A stretch of DNA of 64,000 bases from Helianthus annuus (GCF_002127325.2 NC_035433.2:82526079-82590078), one strand, 5' to 3'; positions 33,388 through 45,729 are shown, counted from the stretch's first letter. Notes: generated from the letters alone by a model not told the origin. Program-made: numbers and translations.

Positions 33388-35864
33388 TGACCAAATAAAT
33401 AAATGAGCGATTCAATGCAATATTGTTTATTACTACTATTACAAATGCGTGTTCCACTTTGCGGTATCTGCAAAAACAGATTGGCAAAATCTTCATTCGC
33501 GATACCCAAACAAAGTGGTGACCACTCACAAATATTGTAATAGGCCAGCAAAGGCAAAACATTAAGTGTCTATCCGGCCGGATACAGACATACGGTTTTT
33601 ACAAAACCAACACAATTCCTAGCCCTTAACGGGACAAACACAGGAATTGAATATTACTCATACGACAAAGGTGTAGAGTATACTCAACCGCGCTTCACAG
33701 CCGGTAGAGTTCTTCATACTTGCATATCACCTAGATATGCAAAGGGTAAATCCAGACTTAATGTTGTTCACAATAACATTAACTCATACAAGTTCAAACA
33801 TGCAAGTAATAAAAACACTTGTACAAATCGAACAAAAACGGTTAAACTTTATATTCAAAAAATTTTCTACACCCACGCGGTGTACAAGAGATTTACATAA
33901 AGTCTAACATTTACATTAAGGAAACAAAAAAGGGCACGCAGGCCAACCTAGTCCTTCTTTGTACCGCTGGTACCCGCGCCACCTTTGCCGTCACCAACAG
34001 TCTCTTCCTTTTCCGACTCTTCAGCATCAGCATACAACATCCGTAAACAATCTACATAGTCTTCTGCATCCAAGCATTCGTCAAGCTTCTCAAGGGCGGA
34101 AATAGACATGTTCTCGTATGCGGCAAGAGCGGCAGCAAGAAGCCCTTCCGTATCAACGCCATGAAACCCGGACCTTTCACCAGTATATCCGCCTCGGGAT
34201 AAAACGTTGATATGACTGATGCATCGATTATAACCAGCTTTAAAACCAACATCCCGTGCGTGCAGCCTAATCTGGTCTACACCAGTTGCGTTCTCAGGGG
34301 CATCAAGGATAGCCTTAATAATCTGCAAAGCACAACCAATAAGGTTATCATAGGCAAACATAAACAAAAGCAAAGACATCGGATACTACATGTCCGATAC
34401 CGTGATCGCGCATCCAATCGCGATTGTCCTTGAGCTGATTAAATGAAGAAACAAGGCTATCTCTAGCCTCAGCAACCTCCCTTGCCCGCGCTTCAGCTTC
34501 GGCCGCGCGGGCAGTGACCTCAGCAACAATGGTCACCGGGTTCTGCACTTCAGCCTTTCAATAAACAAAGAACACAAGCATATAAAGATAAACATACTTG
34601 TGAAAGCAATTTACAAATTCAACAGAAAAAGCAACTCATACCTGAAGGCCCGCAACGGTCTGGTTTAAGTGGGTGCGATCAGCATTCGCTTCTTCAAGGG
34701 CCTTGGCAACACGAGCCCCCGCCGCTTTGGCCTCTTCAAGAGCTTTTGCAGTCCCGGCCTCCGCCTCCTTGGCCTTACCAGCAACCGCTTCAGCCGCGGC
34801 CTTCTCCTTGCCCAAAGCAGCATTCGTTGCCTTGACATTAGTCAGCTCCTGACGAACACGAAACAGCGTTTCATTCTGTTTGGCCCTAGATTCTTTCCAG
34901 CTCTTGCGCTCATTAGAAAGTGTTTCTTTCCAACTCTTGCGCTCATCAGAAAGTAACTTGGTGAGAGTACGAACCTGTTTAAGGCCAGCAGTTGCAGCCC
35001 ACTCCTCAGTCTGCTTATGCTGCTCAAAGGCAGCCTTATCCTTTTCGAGCTGCTCCGCACCCTCACGAGCAGCCTTCACCAACTCTTCCGCCTCGGCCCG
35101 CAAGCGAGCAGTTTCCTCCTCCCTGCGCCCCAGCACCTTATAATCTTCCATAAGGGCATTCGCCACTATGGAACTCCCCACAAGCATGGAGGAGAGTTGG
35201 TTGATACGGAGCTCACGGGGCAAGGCACGGGCACGGTTAACTTCAAACGGAGTGACCAAGCCACCCAAAATCTCCTTACAAGCAGAAGGATCACTTGAAA
35301 TGTCATCCCCCTGCATACCACTCCAGGGGGATCGGTGGTAGGTCGTACTCCGATCCTCCGTATAGGTGCGGAAATAAAACTCCAATTCAGACTCTCCAGG
35401 CTAAATAGGATGTCCTTCATAACCCGCACCTCCAGAAGCGGAACCAGAAGCCTTCTCAGCAGTAGGAGTCTTATGCTTTTCAGCATCAGACTATTGCTTG
35501 TCCCCATCAGCAAACTTAAGGTTCAGATCACCAGTATCCTCCGGGGAGATCAGATTGTCGGAGGAGTCAACTGGGTCAAAAATCTGAGCCACAGTCTTCT
35601 TCACAATATCCTCTGCCCGCGCAGAGGGCTTGCTTACCACCTTGACAAAATGGCAGGTAAATTCCTTATTAACCCTCGCATCCGCAGCCGTGTCATGCGG
35701 GGGAGAAAGGGGAGCATCAAACAAAGAGGAGAAGTCTCCTTGTTGCGGTTCTGCAAACAAAAAAGCAATAACCATCAAAAAACAAGTTACAGTGGCAAAT
35801 ACTTACAAAGGATAAGTCACTTACCAGCCGCAACCACAGGCTTTGCTTGAGAAACAGCAGTTGT
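33388..35864 (-). pseudogene. element C' antisense gene, 3' half (second copy)
   Basis: Matches 24546-26803 nearly base for base. Contains the last exons: coiled coil (LRAEAEELVKAAREGAEQLE, ALGKEKAAAEAVAGKAKEAE) and the C-terminal exon ending GTSGTKKD with TAG at 33948. Differences from C: it keeps a segment around ACKEILGGLVTPFEVNRA that is deleted in C; the CGA that became TGA in C is intact; and the donor corresponding to 25539-25544 is damaged (one base lost, near 34384). It continues at 41032 after the insertion of element F in exon 3. Confidence 0.82.
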
Positions 35865-37043
35865 TGAACTAAGTTAAGCTAATTGCAAGAAAATAAAATT
35901 CAAGAGTTGATTTGATTGGATTGGTTTTAAAACTAAGTTTGACTAAATAAATTGCAAAATTGAGAATTAATTTTTGTAAACAATTTTCGAGACAAATGAC
36001 TATCTTGAGTTTCCGGTTTGCTTCGACTTTTGTGCTAACATTCAACTAGAAAGAACTACATAGACATAGTTCGTGTATGACCAATTGCAGTGATGAAAGG
36101 GAACTAAGTACTCAGATTCCTAGAACTTGAGGTTGTTACCCGATGATCAATTAACCCTTACCCAAGCCTAACTATACCCATGATATCTCGATTGCCAACG
36201 ACACCAAGAACGTATGGTTTCTAATTAGTTTAGCATAAAAATCAATACTTTACTAACAATCAATCATGCACCATAACAAAAAATTCAAAGAGAAAGGAGT
36301 TGTTATTCTAGAAATATAAAATAAAAGCACAAGTCTTACACAACCTTCAACCCAAGATAATCATAGAATGTTTAGCCACACATGGCTTGAAGTGACATCA
36401 TAATGCAAAAATAGAAGGTAATGTTGTTCAACAAGATCACCAACAAAACTAGATGAAAGATAGATGATAAGATGATGTTCGTCACTCCCAAGAGCCTCTA
36501 ATATACTCCCAATCTCGTTCTCCTCAAGTAGTAACCGAAAAACAATCATAAGTCTCCATAAAACCCCATCAAATGACCAATAAATGTGCAAGTTACAAAA
36601 TAAGATCAGTCGGAGGTGTAACCTACGGCCCCCAGCCGTAGGTTACGGCGGTCAGCAGCTCCAAGGTCAACATAGGGTGTCGTAACCTACGGTCCTCAGC
36701 CGTAGGTTACGGCTCTGAGTGGTTCTTTACGGCAAGCCTCTTCTGTTTTACGGCAGAACTTTTGATGCAAAGGTTGGGGCCGTAACCTACGGCCAAGTGT
36801 CGTAGGTTACGGCGCTGAGTGTTAGTTTTTCCTTGTTTCCTTCATTTAATTCACCATTTCTTCAATCCCAACACCGCTAACTTCTAGCATCCATCCAAGC
36901 TCCATAAAACCTGCATTTTAAGCTCTTTAACACCTGTAACATCAAACATCTTGTGATTACCAAATTCAAGCTATTAACCGGGTAAAGTATGGTATTTTAG
37001 TCTATTTAAAGTCCTTAAGGGTTGTCCTACGGACCACCCGTCA
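35865..37043 (-). repeat. element F 3' LTR
   Basis: 1,179 bp, TGAACTAAG...CCCGTCA. Three long palindromes with arms GTAACCTACGG / CCGTAGGTTAC at 36619-36813. Nearly identical to 39853-41031, so insertion is recent compared with neighbours. Confidence 0.92.
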
Positions 37044-38602
37044 CATCCCCACACTTACCCGTTGCTTGTCCCAAGCAACTCATTCAAAAACTATTTTCAA
37101 CACATACGCGATCAACATAAACAAAACAAAAACATGTCATCCTTTTACTAACCGTTCTTAACACCTAAAACAGTACACCCCTCTCTAAATCTCTCCTCTC
37201 GGCTACAAGTAAGTACTAGCAAAGATAAGCTAGACACACAATAGGCAAATGGGTGATTGCACAACTATAGGCTTGTACCTAAATCGGTCCTCCTCCTACA
37301 AGTGCCAAACATGAATGCAAATCAAATGGGCTTTTAAGGTTGTAACGAGGCTCGGCGAATGGGTAGGAAATGGAATATATATGAAGTAGCGAAAAATTAA
37401 CCCGGTCTTTTATTACCCAAAGAAACAAACGAACAACTATCAAACTTAACTACTATATACAAGGCAACTAAACACCACTTTTTTTTTTCATTTTTTTTTC
37501 ATTTTTCATTGCTTTTTCTCTTTTTTTTCTTTTCTTTCTGTTCTTTTTTTTTATAAAACAAACTAACTCACAAACTACTAAACAACCACTAATACTATAA
37601 GACCGGGTCAAATCGGGTAAATTTTTAGGTAACTAACTAGGGGTAACAAACGATAGGCTTGTAGGCACAAAATTGGGCAACTAAATGTCCAAACCCCCGC
37701 TCCTCTCACAACCATGCTCATATATATAATTTATGAGGTACAACCCCCCAAATCCCACACTCACACACACTAAAGACGAGGCTACCTAAATGCCCTTATC
37801 CTTTTCACATTCACGTCCAACTAAGGACTCAAACCGCATTCAAGCACAAGTTCTAATGCACCCCCGCCCGTTGCCACTCTCATCAAAGATAAATTTTATT
37901 TATGTACAAGTGTGGCTTCAACTCTCACCAAGAACAAAAGGGTATTAAGGGTTTCCGATGCATCATCTGGGGTTAGACTAAGGTGTTCAAATTTTTCATG
38001 TTTTGCTTGATTTAAAAAATTTTCAAAAATCTCAAAATTTCTCCCCATCCCCACACTTGGGATACATTGTCCCAATGTATGGCTTTGAGGAAAAGATCGC
38101 TTTTAACCAACAACATTAGCTTTCGCTAATACTCTCAAATCCCAAATTTCTTTTTATTTTTTTTATTTCTTTTTTATTCTAATTATTAGGAACACCACCA
38201 ATCCTTCACAACCCATAAACTAAACACATCAAAACACCACCTATCCGCCCAACCATGAACAAAAACATGAATATATACAAAGGTGCACACAATGAGAAAA
38301 AGACACGACCTGATCTGTAAATCAGTAGTGTCGGTAATGATGCAGCTGTAGTAATCGGACAGGAACATAAACATCTCTTGGATTCGCTGATATCTCAACG
38401 GGGATGTTGCCAAACATCCCCACACTTGAATCATTGCATCCGCGAGGATTGAAACATAGTAACCTGTAAAAACACAAACACAACACCAAAACAAAATAAA
38501 ACAGAACAAAATACAAAACACGAATACAATACTCTACATCCTCGGGTTGCCTCCGAGAGCGCTAAGTTTAAAGGTCTTCAGCCAGACCATACCTGATATG
38601 TG
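37044..38602. other. element F non-coding internal region
   Basis: AT-rich with poly-T/CT runs (37480-37555). The polypurine tract (rc of CATCCCCACACTTAC) is at 37044-37058. CCCCACACTTGGGA recurs at 38046-38060. No gene seen. Confidence 0.6.
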
Positions 38603-39598
38603 TTATGGTGGTCTGAATGCACACTTACCCAAAACATTTCCAATGAACGCCCGGAAATTTACATGCCATCTCCATAGATTTGTCAGTATAATTGGCATGT
38701 TAAGACTGCACCTGTGGGTTTCACTAATCCACTTCATGATGTATACCCTGATATCTTGTGGTTTCACCCTTCTCATCTTCTTACTCGAACCCTCTTCCCC
38801 ACACTTATTATTTTGAATGATTGATATGGGAAGAGGTTCGGTACACATATTCATCTCCTCAGACTGTTCTGCCTCATCATCTGCACACACCATCTGATCC
38901 ACCAGTGACTCTTCATCAGATAAAGGACTCATTGGTGTGGTGTTATCCTCCACAACCTCATCCTTCATGTGAGAATAATCTCTAATATCATCAGGTAATG
39001 GTGAGAGGCGTTGTTCTATCTCTATCTTCATTTTTAAATTATGACACTTAGAAACTAAACAGCTGATTCGATCTTCATCGGACAGGTTGGGTGTTGCTAA
39101 ATATTGCTCAAGTTTAGACAAAGTCACTTCCAATATAGCATGCTCTTTCTCCTCCTCGGTCTGATAAGTATAAACACCTTCGGGCTCAGAATACTCTTCG
39201 GGATGATATTGTCGATATCCCTGATATGGTCTTAAGATGCGCACATCCATCATTTTTTTATTCCAATACTTTGGGTTTTCTGAATACACCGTGCACACAT
39301 CATAATCATAAGTGTGATCGCGACCGCAACAAAAACATAGACTATCCGTCCTTGTCTCATAGTAAACATCCTCGTCCCGATCATATCCATCCGAGTAATA
39401 ATCATCTTCCATTTCTGATTCATAATCATCAACGTATGATGGAGGTGGAAGCTGTGAAACATAAGACACCGGTTTTCCATGTGCCCTCCTGTAGTGGGCC
39501 TCATGGCAACCGATACACGGATGACGTGGACCCCCGCACAGTCTACACGTAGAGAAGCTGAAATCTGTGTAATGCACTGTCATCCTGCACAACACCAC
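38603..39598 (-). CDS. element F ORF: zinc-knuckle-like protein
   Basis: 331 codons, first ORF after the PBS. The N-terminus has CRLCGGPRHPCIGCHEAHYR and a second Cys cluster CFCCGRDHTYDYDVC. The first resembles the CxxCGGxH...C knuckle found in Athila-type Gag, but here it is N-terminal rather than C-terminal. The middle is acidic and Tyr-rich (SEMEDDYYSDGYDRDEDVYY), then helical and charged (LEQYLATPNLSDEDR). The C-terminus is KKMRRVKPQDIRVYIMKWI. No capsid domain. The frame is open over its whole length while the element lacks pol. Compare the ORF of element D at 57411-58106. Confidence 0.65.
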   Translation of the reverse strand: MVLCRMTVHYTDFSFSTCRLCGGPRHPCIGCHEAHYRRAHGKPVSYVSQLPPPSYVDDYESEMEDDYYSDGYDRDEDVYYETRTDSLCFCCGRDHTYDYDVCTVYSENPKYWNKKMMDVRILRPYQGYRQYHPEEYSEPEGVYTYQTEEEKEHAILEVTLSKLEQYLATPNLSDEDRISCLVSKCHNLKMKIEIEQRLSPLPDDIRDYSHMKDEVVEDNTTPMSPLSDEESLVDQMVCADDEAEQSEEMNMCTEPLPISIIQNNKCGEEGSSKKMRRVKPQDIRVYIMKWISETHRCSLNMPIILTNLWRWHVNFRAFIGNVLGKCAFRPP

Positions 39599-39711
39599 TC
39601 AACTACCAAGTGTAAATCACGAACATCAAAGAAAATCTTTTTGGGATTTTTTAAAATTTTTTTATTTTATTTTTTTAACTAATACACAAGATAACACACA
39701 TTGCGCACTAC

Positions 39712-39729
39712 TCCCCGGCAACGGCGCCA
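39712..39729 (-). other. element F primer-binding site (tRNA-Asp type), displaced
   Basis: - strand TGGCGCCGTTGCCGGGGA, the Athila-type PBS. It is 123 nt from the 5' LTR edge at 39853 instead of a few nt as in D. Confidence 0.75.
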
Positions 39730-39852
39730 AAATTTGACGTGATATCGTGGTCACAATCAAATTTAATCCAATTACTACTAAATAGATAGCGGTAAGTGGG
39801 TATCGAACACATGGAGTTTGTGGAATATGTGTTATTTGAAGATTTATCTAAG

Positions 39853-41031
39853 TGAACTAAGTTAAGCTAATTGCAAGAAAATAAAATTCAAGAGTTGATT
39901 TGATTGGATTGGTTTTAAAACTAAGTTTGACTAAATAAATTGCAAAATTGAGAATTGATTTTTGTAAACAATTTTCGAGACAAATGACTATCTTGAGTTT
40001 CCGGTTTGCTTCGACTTTTGTGCTAACATTCAACTAGAAAGAACTACATAGACATAGTTCGTGTATGACCAATTGCAGTGATGAAAGGGAACTAAGTACT
40101 TAGATTCCTAGAACGTGAGGTTGTTACCCGATGATCAATTAACCCTTACCCAAGCCTAACTATACCCATGATATCTCGATTGCCAACGACACCAAGAACG
40201 TATGGTTTCTAATTAGTTTAGCATAAAAATCAATACTTTACTAACAATCAATCATGCACCATAACAAACAATTCAAAGAGAAAGGAGTTGTTATTCTAGA
40301 AATATAAAATAAAAGCACAAGTCTTACACAACCTTCAACCCAAGATAATCATAGAATGTTTAGCCACACATGGCTTGAAGTGACATCATAATGCAAAAAT
40401 AGAAGGTAATGTTGTTCAACAAGATCACCAACAAAACTAGATGAAAGATAGATGATAAGATGATGTTCTTCACTCCCAAGAGCCTCTAATATACTCCCAA
40501 TCTCGTTCTCCTCAAGTAGTAACTGAAAAACAATCATAAGTCTCCATAAAACCCCATCAAATGACCAATAAACGTGCAAGTTACAAAATAAGATCAGTCG
40601 GAGTCGTAACCTACGGCCCCCAGCCGTAGGTTACGGCGGTCAGCAGCTCCAAGGTCAACATAGGGTGCCGTAACCTACGGCCCTCAGCCGTAGGTTACGG
40701 CTCTGAGTGGTTCTTTACGGCAAGCCTCTCCTGTTTTACGGCAGAACTTTTGATGCAAAGGTTGGGGCCGTAACCTACGGCCAAGTGCCGTAGGTTACGG
40801 CGCTGAGTGTTAGTTTTTCCTTGTTTCCTTCATTTAATTCACCATTTCTTCAATCCCAACACCGCCAACTTCTAGCATTCATCCAAGCTCCATAAAACCC
40901 GCATTTTAAGCTCTTTAACACCTGTAACATCAAACATCTTGTGATTACCAAATTCAAGCTAGTAACCGGGTAAAGTATGGTATTTTAGTCTATTTAAAGG
41001 CCTTAAGGGTTGTCCTACGGACCACCCGTCA
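39853..41031 (-). repeat. element F 5' LTR
   Basis: 1,179 bp, the same as 35865-37043, including the three GTAACCTACGG palindromes (40605-40802). Confidence 0.92.
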
Positions 41032-42567
41032 GTTGTCCGCTTGGTTTGTATCTGCGAACGCTTTTTCTCACCAGCATCAACAGCCTTCTCTGGTATTCTC
41101 TTCCTCTCATCAGCAGGCTTGGAACCCACAGAGGTTCCACCTGCAGCCGCACCACCACCTGGAACACCCAAACCCTCAAGGGTGTCAGATACTACCACGT
41201 AATCGGTATATCTGCAGTAACAAGAACGAGAGATACCTGCCGCATGCGACTCCAAAGAAGGCACGACAGTGGCCTCAAGTTTTTTCTTCTGGCGGCCCCG
41301 CACAAGTTTTTCTACATGCTTCTTCTCCGCATGCTTCTTGGGGACGGTCTTCGCTTCAAACTTTCCCAAAGCCCCAAGATTTCCTGCGTTTAAACAATCA
41401 AGCATCAAATCACAAGGGGAACTTCTTTACAAAGCAGTTATGACGGTTATGGATTATACCTTTGCCTTGTGGCAGGGGTGCATTCAACACATCACGCGTA
41501 GGAACGCGAAAGTTGCCAACAATGTCTAGATTAAAACCTTCACCTTCCGCGCACGGAAGTAACTCAACCTTGCCCTTGAAGTCCGGATCAAAGATCCTCC
41601 ATAGGGCAGCATCCTCTGATGATACATTTGCATTTCAGTAAAATACAAGGGAATAAGAAAAACCGCACAAAACAGAAGGTACTTACCACCACTCTTTTCC
41701 CGCACAACGGGCCTTGCCCTCCTATCAGGCTTGGTCAACATCATTCGCAGCACCCACAGCTCATTGTTGTCTAGTTTTTTGAGTTCAATAGGTCTCAGCC
41801 TGGGAAACCAATCCACCGTCTTTGCGGTAGGAAGAGCAATATCCTCCGCAGGAATGCCCTCATTCACATTCCGCAAGGTCATGTTAGCATGGACCGCAAC
41901 AGCTTTAACGTAGAAAAACTTCTTCTACCACTTCGTGATACCCTTGGGAGGGGTTATTAGCTTGGTGCTCCCATACCGTTGATTAAAGGAAAAGAATCCG
42001 ATGTTCACCGTCAGCTGGTAGAACCGCCGAAAATTTTCAACGAAAATCTCCAAACCATGAGCATGAAAAGTGTACTCGAAATTTCTGATCCGAAACATCC
42101 CAAACGGACTCAGTTGGGAGATATGAATATGGTAGTACTCCAACACCTCGGCAACAAACACCGTCAATGGCAGTCGGAGGTAGCCATCATAGAAGAAGTC
42201 AGCCCACAGGGTGATGAACCCCACCAGAGCATCGGCACCGGTGTCACCCTCTTGTGGGTATATAGCCCCAAACTCTCTGGGCATTTGAATACTGGTCATC
42301 AGGGTCTCAAACTGACCCTTCGACCACTTTAGAACTGGTAGACCACCGTCGGGTGCACCGCCATCATCTTCATCTTCCTCCGCCGCCGCCGGCGATGAAT
42401 GTTCAGGGTTTTCACCCTCCACATTGTGAGGATTAGATGGTTCAGCCATAACACTGTTTGAAACAGAGAATAAAACAACGAGTTCTCAAAGAACTTGGAA
42501 ACCTCACCGGAAAATTAGGACAATTGATCGGAGAAGACGAAGGAACTTTCTTTCTCTCACCGGGAAA
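41032..42567 (-). pseudogene. element C' antisense gene, 5' half
   Basis: Matches 26804-28335. ATG at 42449 (MAEPSNPHN), family core with IWADFF-like and LPLTVFVAEVLEYYHIHIS. It has a TAG near 41926-41928 (after KGITKW) that C lacks, while C has a different stop nearby, so each copy lost the frame independently. Homology stops about 118 bp upstream of the ATG, at the junction with D sequence, so the TATA region is missing. Confidence 0.8.
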
Positions 42568-42778
42568 ATTCAGCTTAGTGTCTGACTTAAAACAAGATTG
42601 CCAGTTCCAATGATTGGGCACGGGGCGTGTTCAGCGGGCACGACCCGTGCTGAGTTCCGCAGAAGCTGAAAAACTAAGAAAATCCTAAAAAAATAAAAAT
42701 AAAATAAAATAAATGATTAGGCCGCTGATTCCTTACTTTCTTAAAATCCTTGTGTCCCCGGCAACGGTGCCAAAAACT
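42568..42778 (-). repeat. truncated internal start of a second D unit, with PBS
   Basis: Same sequence as 58187-58397 (TTGCCAGTTCCAATGATTGG, then PBS). The PBS TGGCACCGTTGCCGGGGA (- strand, 42755-42772) touches the LTR at 42779. It therefore belongs to a D copy extending left that has been cut off. Confidence 0.75.
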
Positions 42779-44457
42779 TGATGCATGTGAAGTGTGTATA
42801 TATTTTAAGCCCTTTTTACACTTTTTAGCCAAGTTTTAAATTTATAAACATGATATTCACTAACACTAAACACACATATGGGCAAGTGCACCCATCGTGG
42901 ACGTAGTATAGTGTTGGTAAGATACCGAGGTCGTCCAAGGACACAAGAGCTTTTAGTACCGGTTTATCCTCAACGTCTAATCAAATCAAAATGTTAGAAA
43001 AAGATTTTTTAAACTAGGAAAATAAAACTAACTAAAATGCTGAAAAGTAAAATAAAAATAAAAACAGATAGACAAGATGAATCACTTGGATCCGACTCGT
43101 GTGTAGTGTAACCTTTGATTATTTTCGCACTTTTGCACTTGTTTAAGAGATTATCTTAGTTATTGTAGTAGGCCCCTCTTTTGAAGGTGACGCTACCCTC
43201 AACCCAGTAGTTTGAGTCAACAAGGATACAATCCTAAATGGTCGGATTATTGAAAGATAATTAATTAAGTTATTAATGCATAATGTGGTAGGCCCCTCTT
43301 TTGAAGGTGACGTTACCCTCGGCTAAGTAGTCTGAGTCAGCAGGGATACAGTCCTAAGTAGCCGGGTTAAAGTTTTAATAGTAGTTTAAATTATGAGGGG
43401 ATCAAAGAGTTTGGATCCCCGCCATCCAATACCGTTGGGTATTGAAGGAGGTCCTACTAAATTTGACCTAGGTCCTTTGCAGGATCTATACACTGAACAA
43501 TGGCAAGACTCTTACCAAACCGTTCCCTTAACCCCCGACCAGGTAGCCAACATACCTCCATATAGACCGTGGAGATATGAATGGTGAAAATCTTTTATTT
43601 TATATAGATAGTAAAATAATGCCAAGACACCAGGACAAACGATAAGGAAGAATCACCTTCAACATAAGAAACTAGTAATTAAAATCATTAATACAAAACC
43701 AATTAAAAAGTGCAAAAGATTAAAAATAAAAAGTATTACACTAAACACTTGTCTTCACCAAGTGATGTAAGAGACTTAGGCAAAAATGGCCTTTGATTGT
43801 CAAGAACTCTTACGATCAATCTTGGATCCCGAGATGACTCACACACTCTATGATGGACAATGGATGATGGTGGTGGATGATGGTGTTGTGATGGTGGTGG
43901 GTGGTGGGTGAAGTGTGAGAGAGGTGGTGTGCCAAGGGATGAGTTGCAAGAGCTCCAAGTACTCCTATTTATAGGCTGAACAGAAGCTCGGGCACGGCCC
44001 CGTGTCCACTGGGCACGGCCCCGTGTCCATCCGACTCTCTCTCTTCATTAATTGCAATTTGCAATTTCATTTAATGCGTCTGCAACAGTTGACCACGCCC
44101 CCGTGTCCACTGAGCACGGCCCCGTGGTGAGCAATAGAAGCTTCTACCACTTTGTCTTTTCTGCTGACACTTGGGCACGCCCCCGTGCTCACTGAGCATG
44201 GGGCGTGTTCAGTCTTCTGTCTTCTTGTTTTGCTTTGGAAGATGCTGTCGGGAGGTCGGGCATGCCACGTTTTGTTCCTTTTCTTGTATTTATGTTAAAT
44301 TTAGCTGCCTTTTTGCTTCTTTTGTTCATTTGAGCTCATTTAATCCTGAAAATACAAAAGGAAGACAAAAGCACACTTTTTCCAACATTAGTACTAAAAA
44401 ATGGTTAGTTTTATGCCACAATTGATGTAATTTATATGTTGTATTTTGTGCACATCA
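42779..44457 (-). repeat. element D left LTR (shared)
   Basis: 1,679 bp, TGATGCATG...GCACATCA. Contains a tandem pair of about 120 bp (TAGGCCCCTCTTTTGAAGG at 43169 and 43289), an antisense open frame at 43393-43587, TATA box CCTATAAATAGG at about 43973-43984 (- strand), and CACGGCCCCGTG palindromes just upstream (43990-44215). Confidence 0.9.
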
Positions 44458-45065
44458 AATACCCCCACACTTGAATCTTTGTTTGTCCTCAAGCAAAACT
44501 CTTTATAATGTGGCTTTTTCACTCCCAAATGGAATGGGTAGAAGAGAAGGTTTTTGGACTTGTCATAGAGTGTCGGAATTTCCAAGATTCTTTATTTAAG
44601 TTTTATATTTATTTATTTACAATCCTATTCGTCATGATTTATTAAAAACGTTTCATAAGATAAATTACTTATTAGGGCATAACATGCCTTTTTAAAATTC
44701 CATTTATATACAAGTTCACATACCTCACGGGGGATCACTCAACACTCGGCCAAAGGTGTATTTTTAGTGAATCACTCGAGAGCGGCATGGAACTTACTCC
44801 TACCATAAGCTTGCCAAGCAATCAATCCTCCTCCTTTTTAACTATATACCTTTGTAAATATCAAGAGGACTTTTGGGGTGAAGGGTTAGGCTTGGGCTAA
44901 AGGTGGGTGGTTGGGTTAGTGGTTAGTAAAAGGGCGAAAAGCGTAAAAAGCATCGGTTTTTAAAAGACTTTTTATTTTCCACAATTTTATTTTTATTTTG
45001 ATGAACCATTTCTTTCAAACGAGGTTAATTTTGATGAACTTGTTTGTTTATTTGGTTTCATCAAC

Positions 45066-45118
<53 letters not shown>

Positions 45119-45713
45119 AAGTCATAAGAAAAACCGAGCTTTGTTACTAAAAGAAAGGGTTAAAATAAAAAGGTTTAGGTGGGTAAATAGGGTGATTGTT
45201 TTGGGTTAAGAAATGAAAAGGTTTAGGCTCAAAGGGGTTAACTAGGGGGATTTTGGGTAGGTGGTAAAAAAATGAAAAATAATGGTGTGGAAAGAAAAAA
45301 AAGGGTTAGTCCTAATGCCTCCATCATTTACTTATTTGGTTTTAAGTTGGTAAGGACCGAGAATGCATTGTTGTGGCAAGTTCTAGAGTCGTACGAACCA
45401 AGAGACTATTCACACAAGAAACGAAAAATGAGCATTTAGTGTAAAGATATGTATTTGTATGCTCAATAAAGGCTCAAAACTCACTTTTGTGGGAATGAGT
45501 TTTTATGTGATCAAGTATATATAATCAAATTTTAACTAAGCTTATCATGTCGTTTCATAATTTTCTTATATTGGTTCTTTTTATCACGACGCTATCGGTT
45601 GTAAATTTGTAAAAATATAACCTTTTTAGAACTTGAAATTCCCAACTTAAACTTAGACAAGTAAAAAAAATGAATTTTTTTTTTGAAAAAATATGGGGTG
45701 ATTAGCGATTCCA
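44458..45713. other. element D internal region near the 3' LTR, no gene
   Basis: Starts with the Athila-type 3' signature (rc of AATACCCCCACACTTGAATC, then TTTGTTTGTCCTCAAGCAA). AT-rich, with an (AT)n run at 45068-45114. No coding region supported. Confidence 0.65.
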
Positions 45714-45729
45714 CACTACTAGAAAATAC

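Larger units (their letters stand above)
35865..41031 (-). mobile_element. element F: non-autonomous Athila-type LTR element
   Basis: 5,167 bp with two 1,179-bp LTRs, TSD GTTGT (35860-35864 and 41032-41036). - strand orientation from the tRNA-Asp type PBS and from the Athila-type 3' signature GTGTGGGGATG with TTGCTTGGGACAAGCAA near the left LTR. The internal 2.8 kb has one ORF and no RT or integrase. It interrupts exon 3 of the C' antisense gene. Confidence 0.9.

Noticed and set aside
32934..33557. Long open frame starting in element C' and continuing into RT
   Set aside because: The N-terminal part comes from C' 3' flank DNA; the hybrid frame is an accident of the junction at about 33388.
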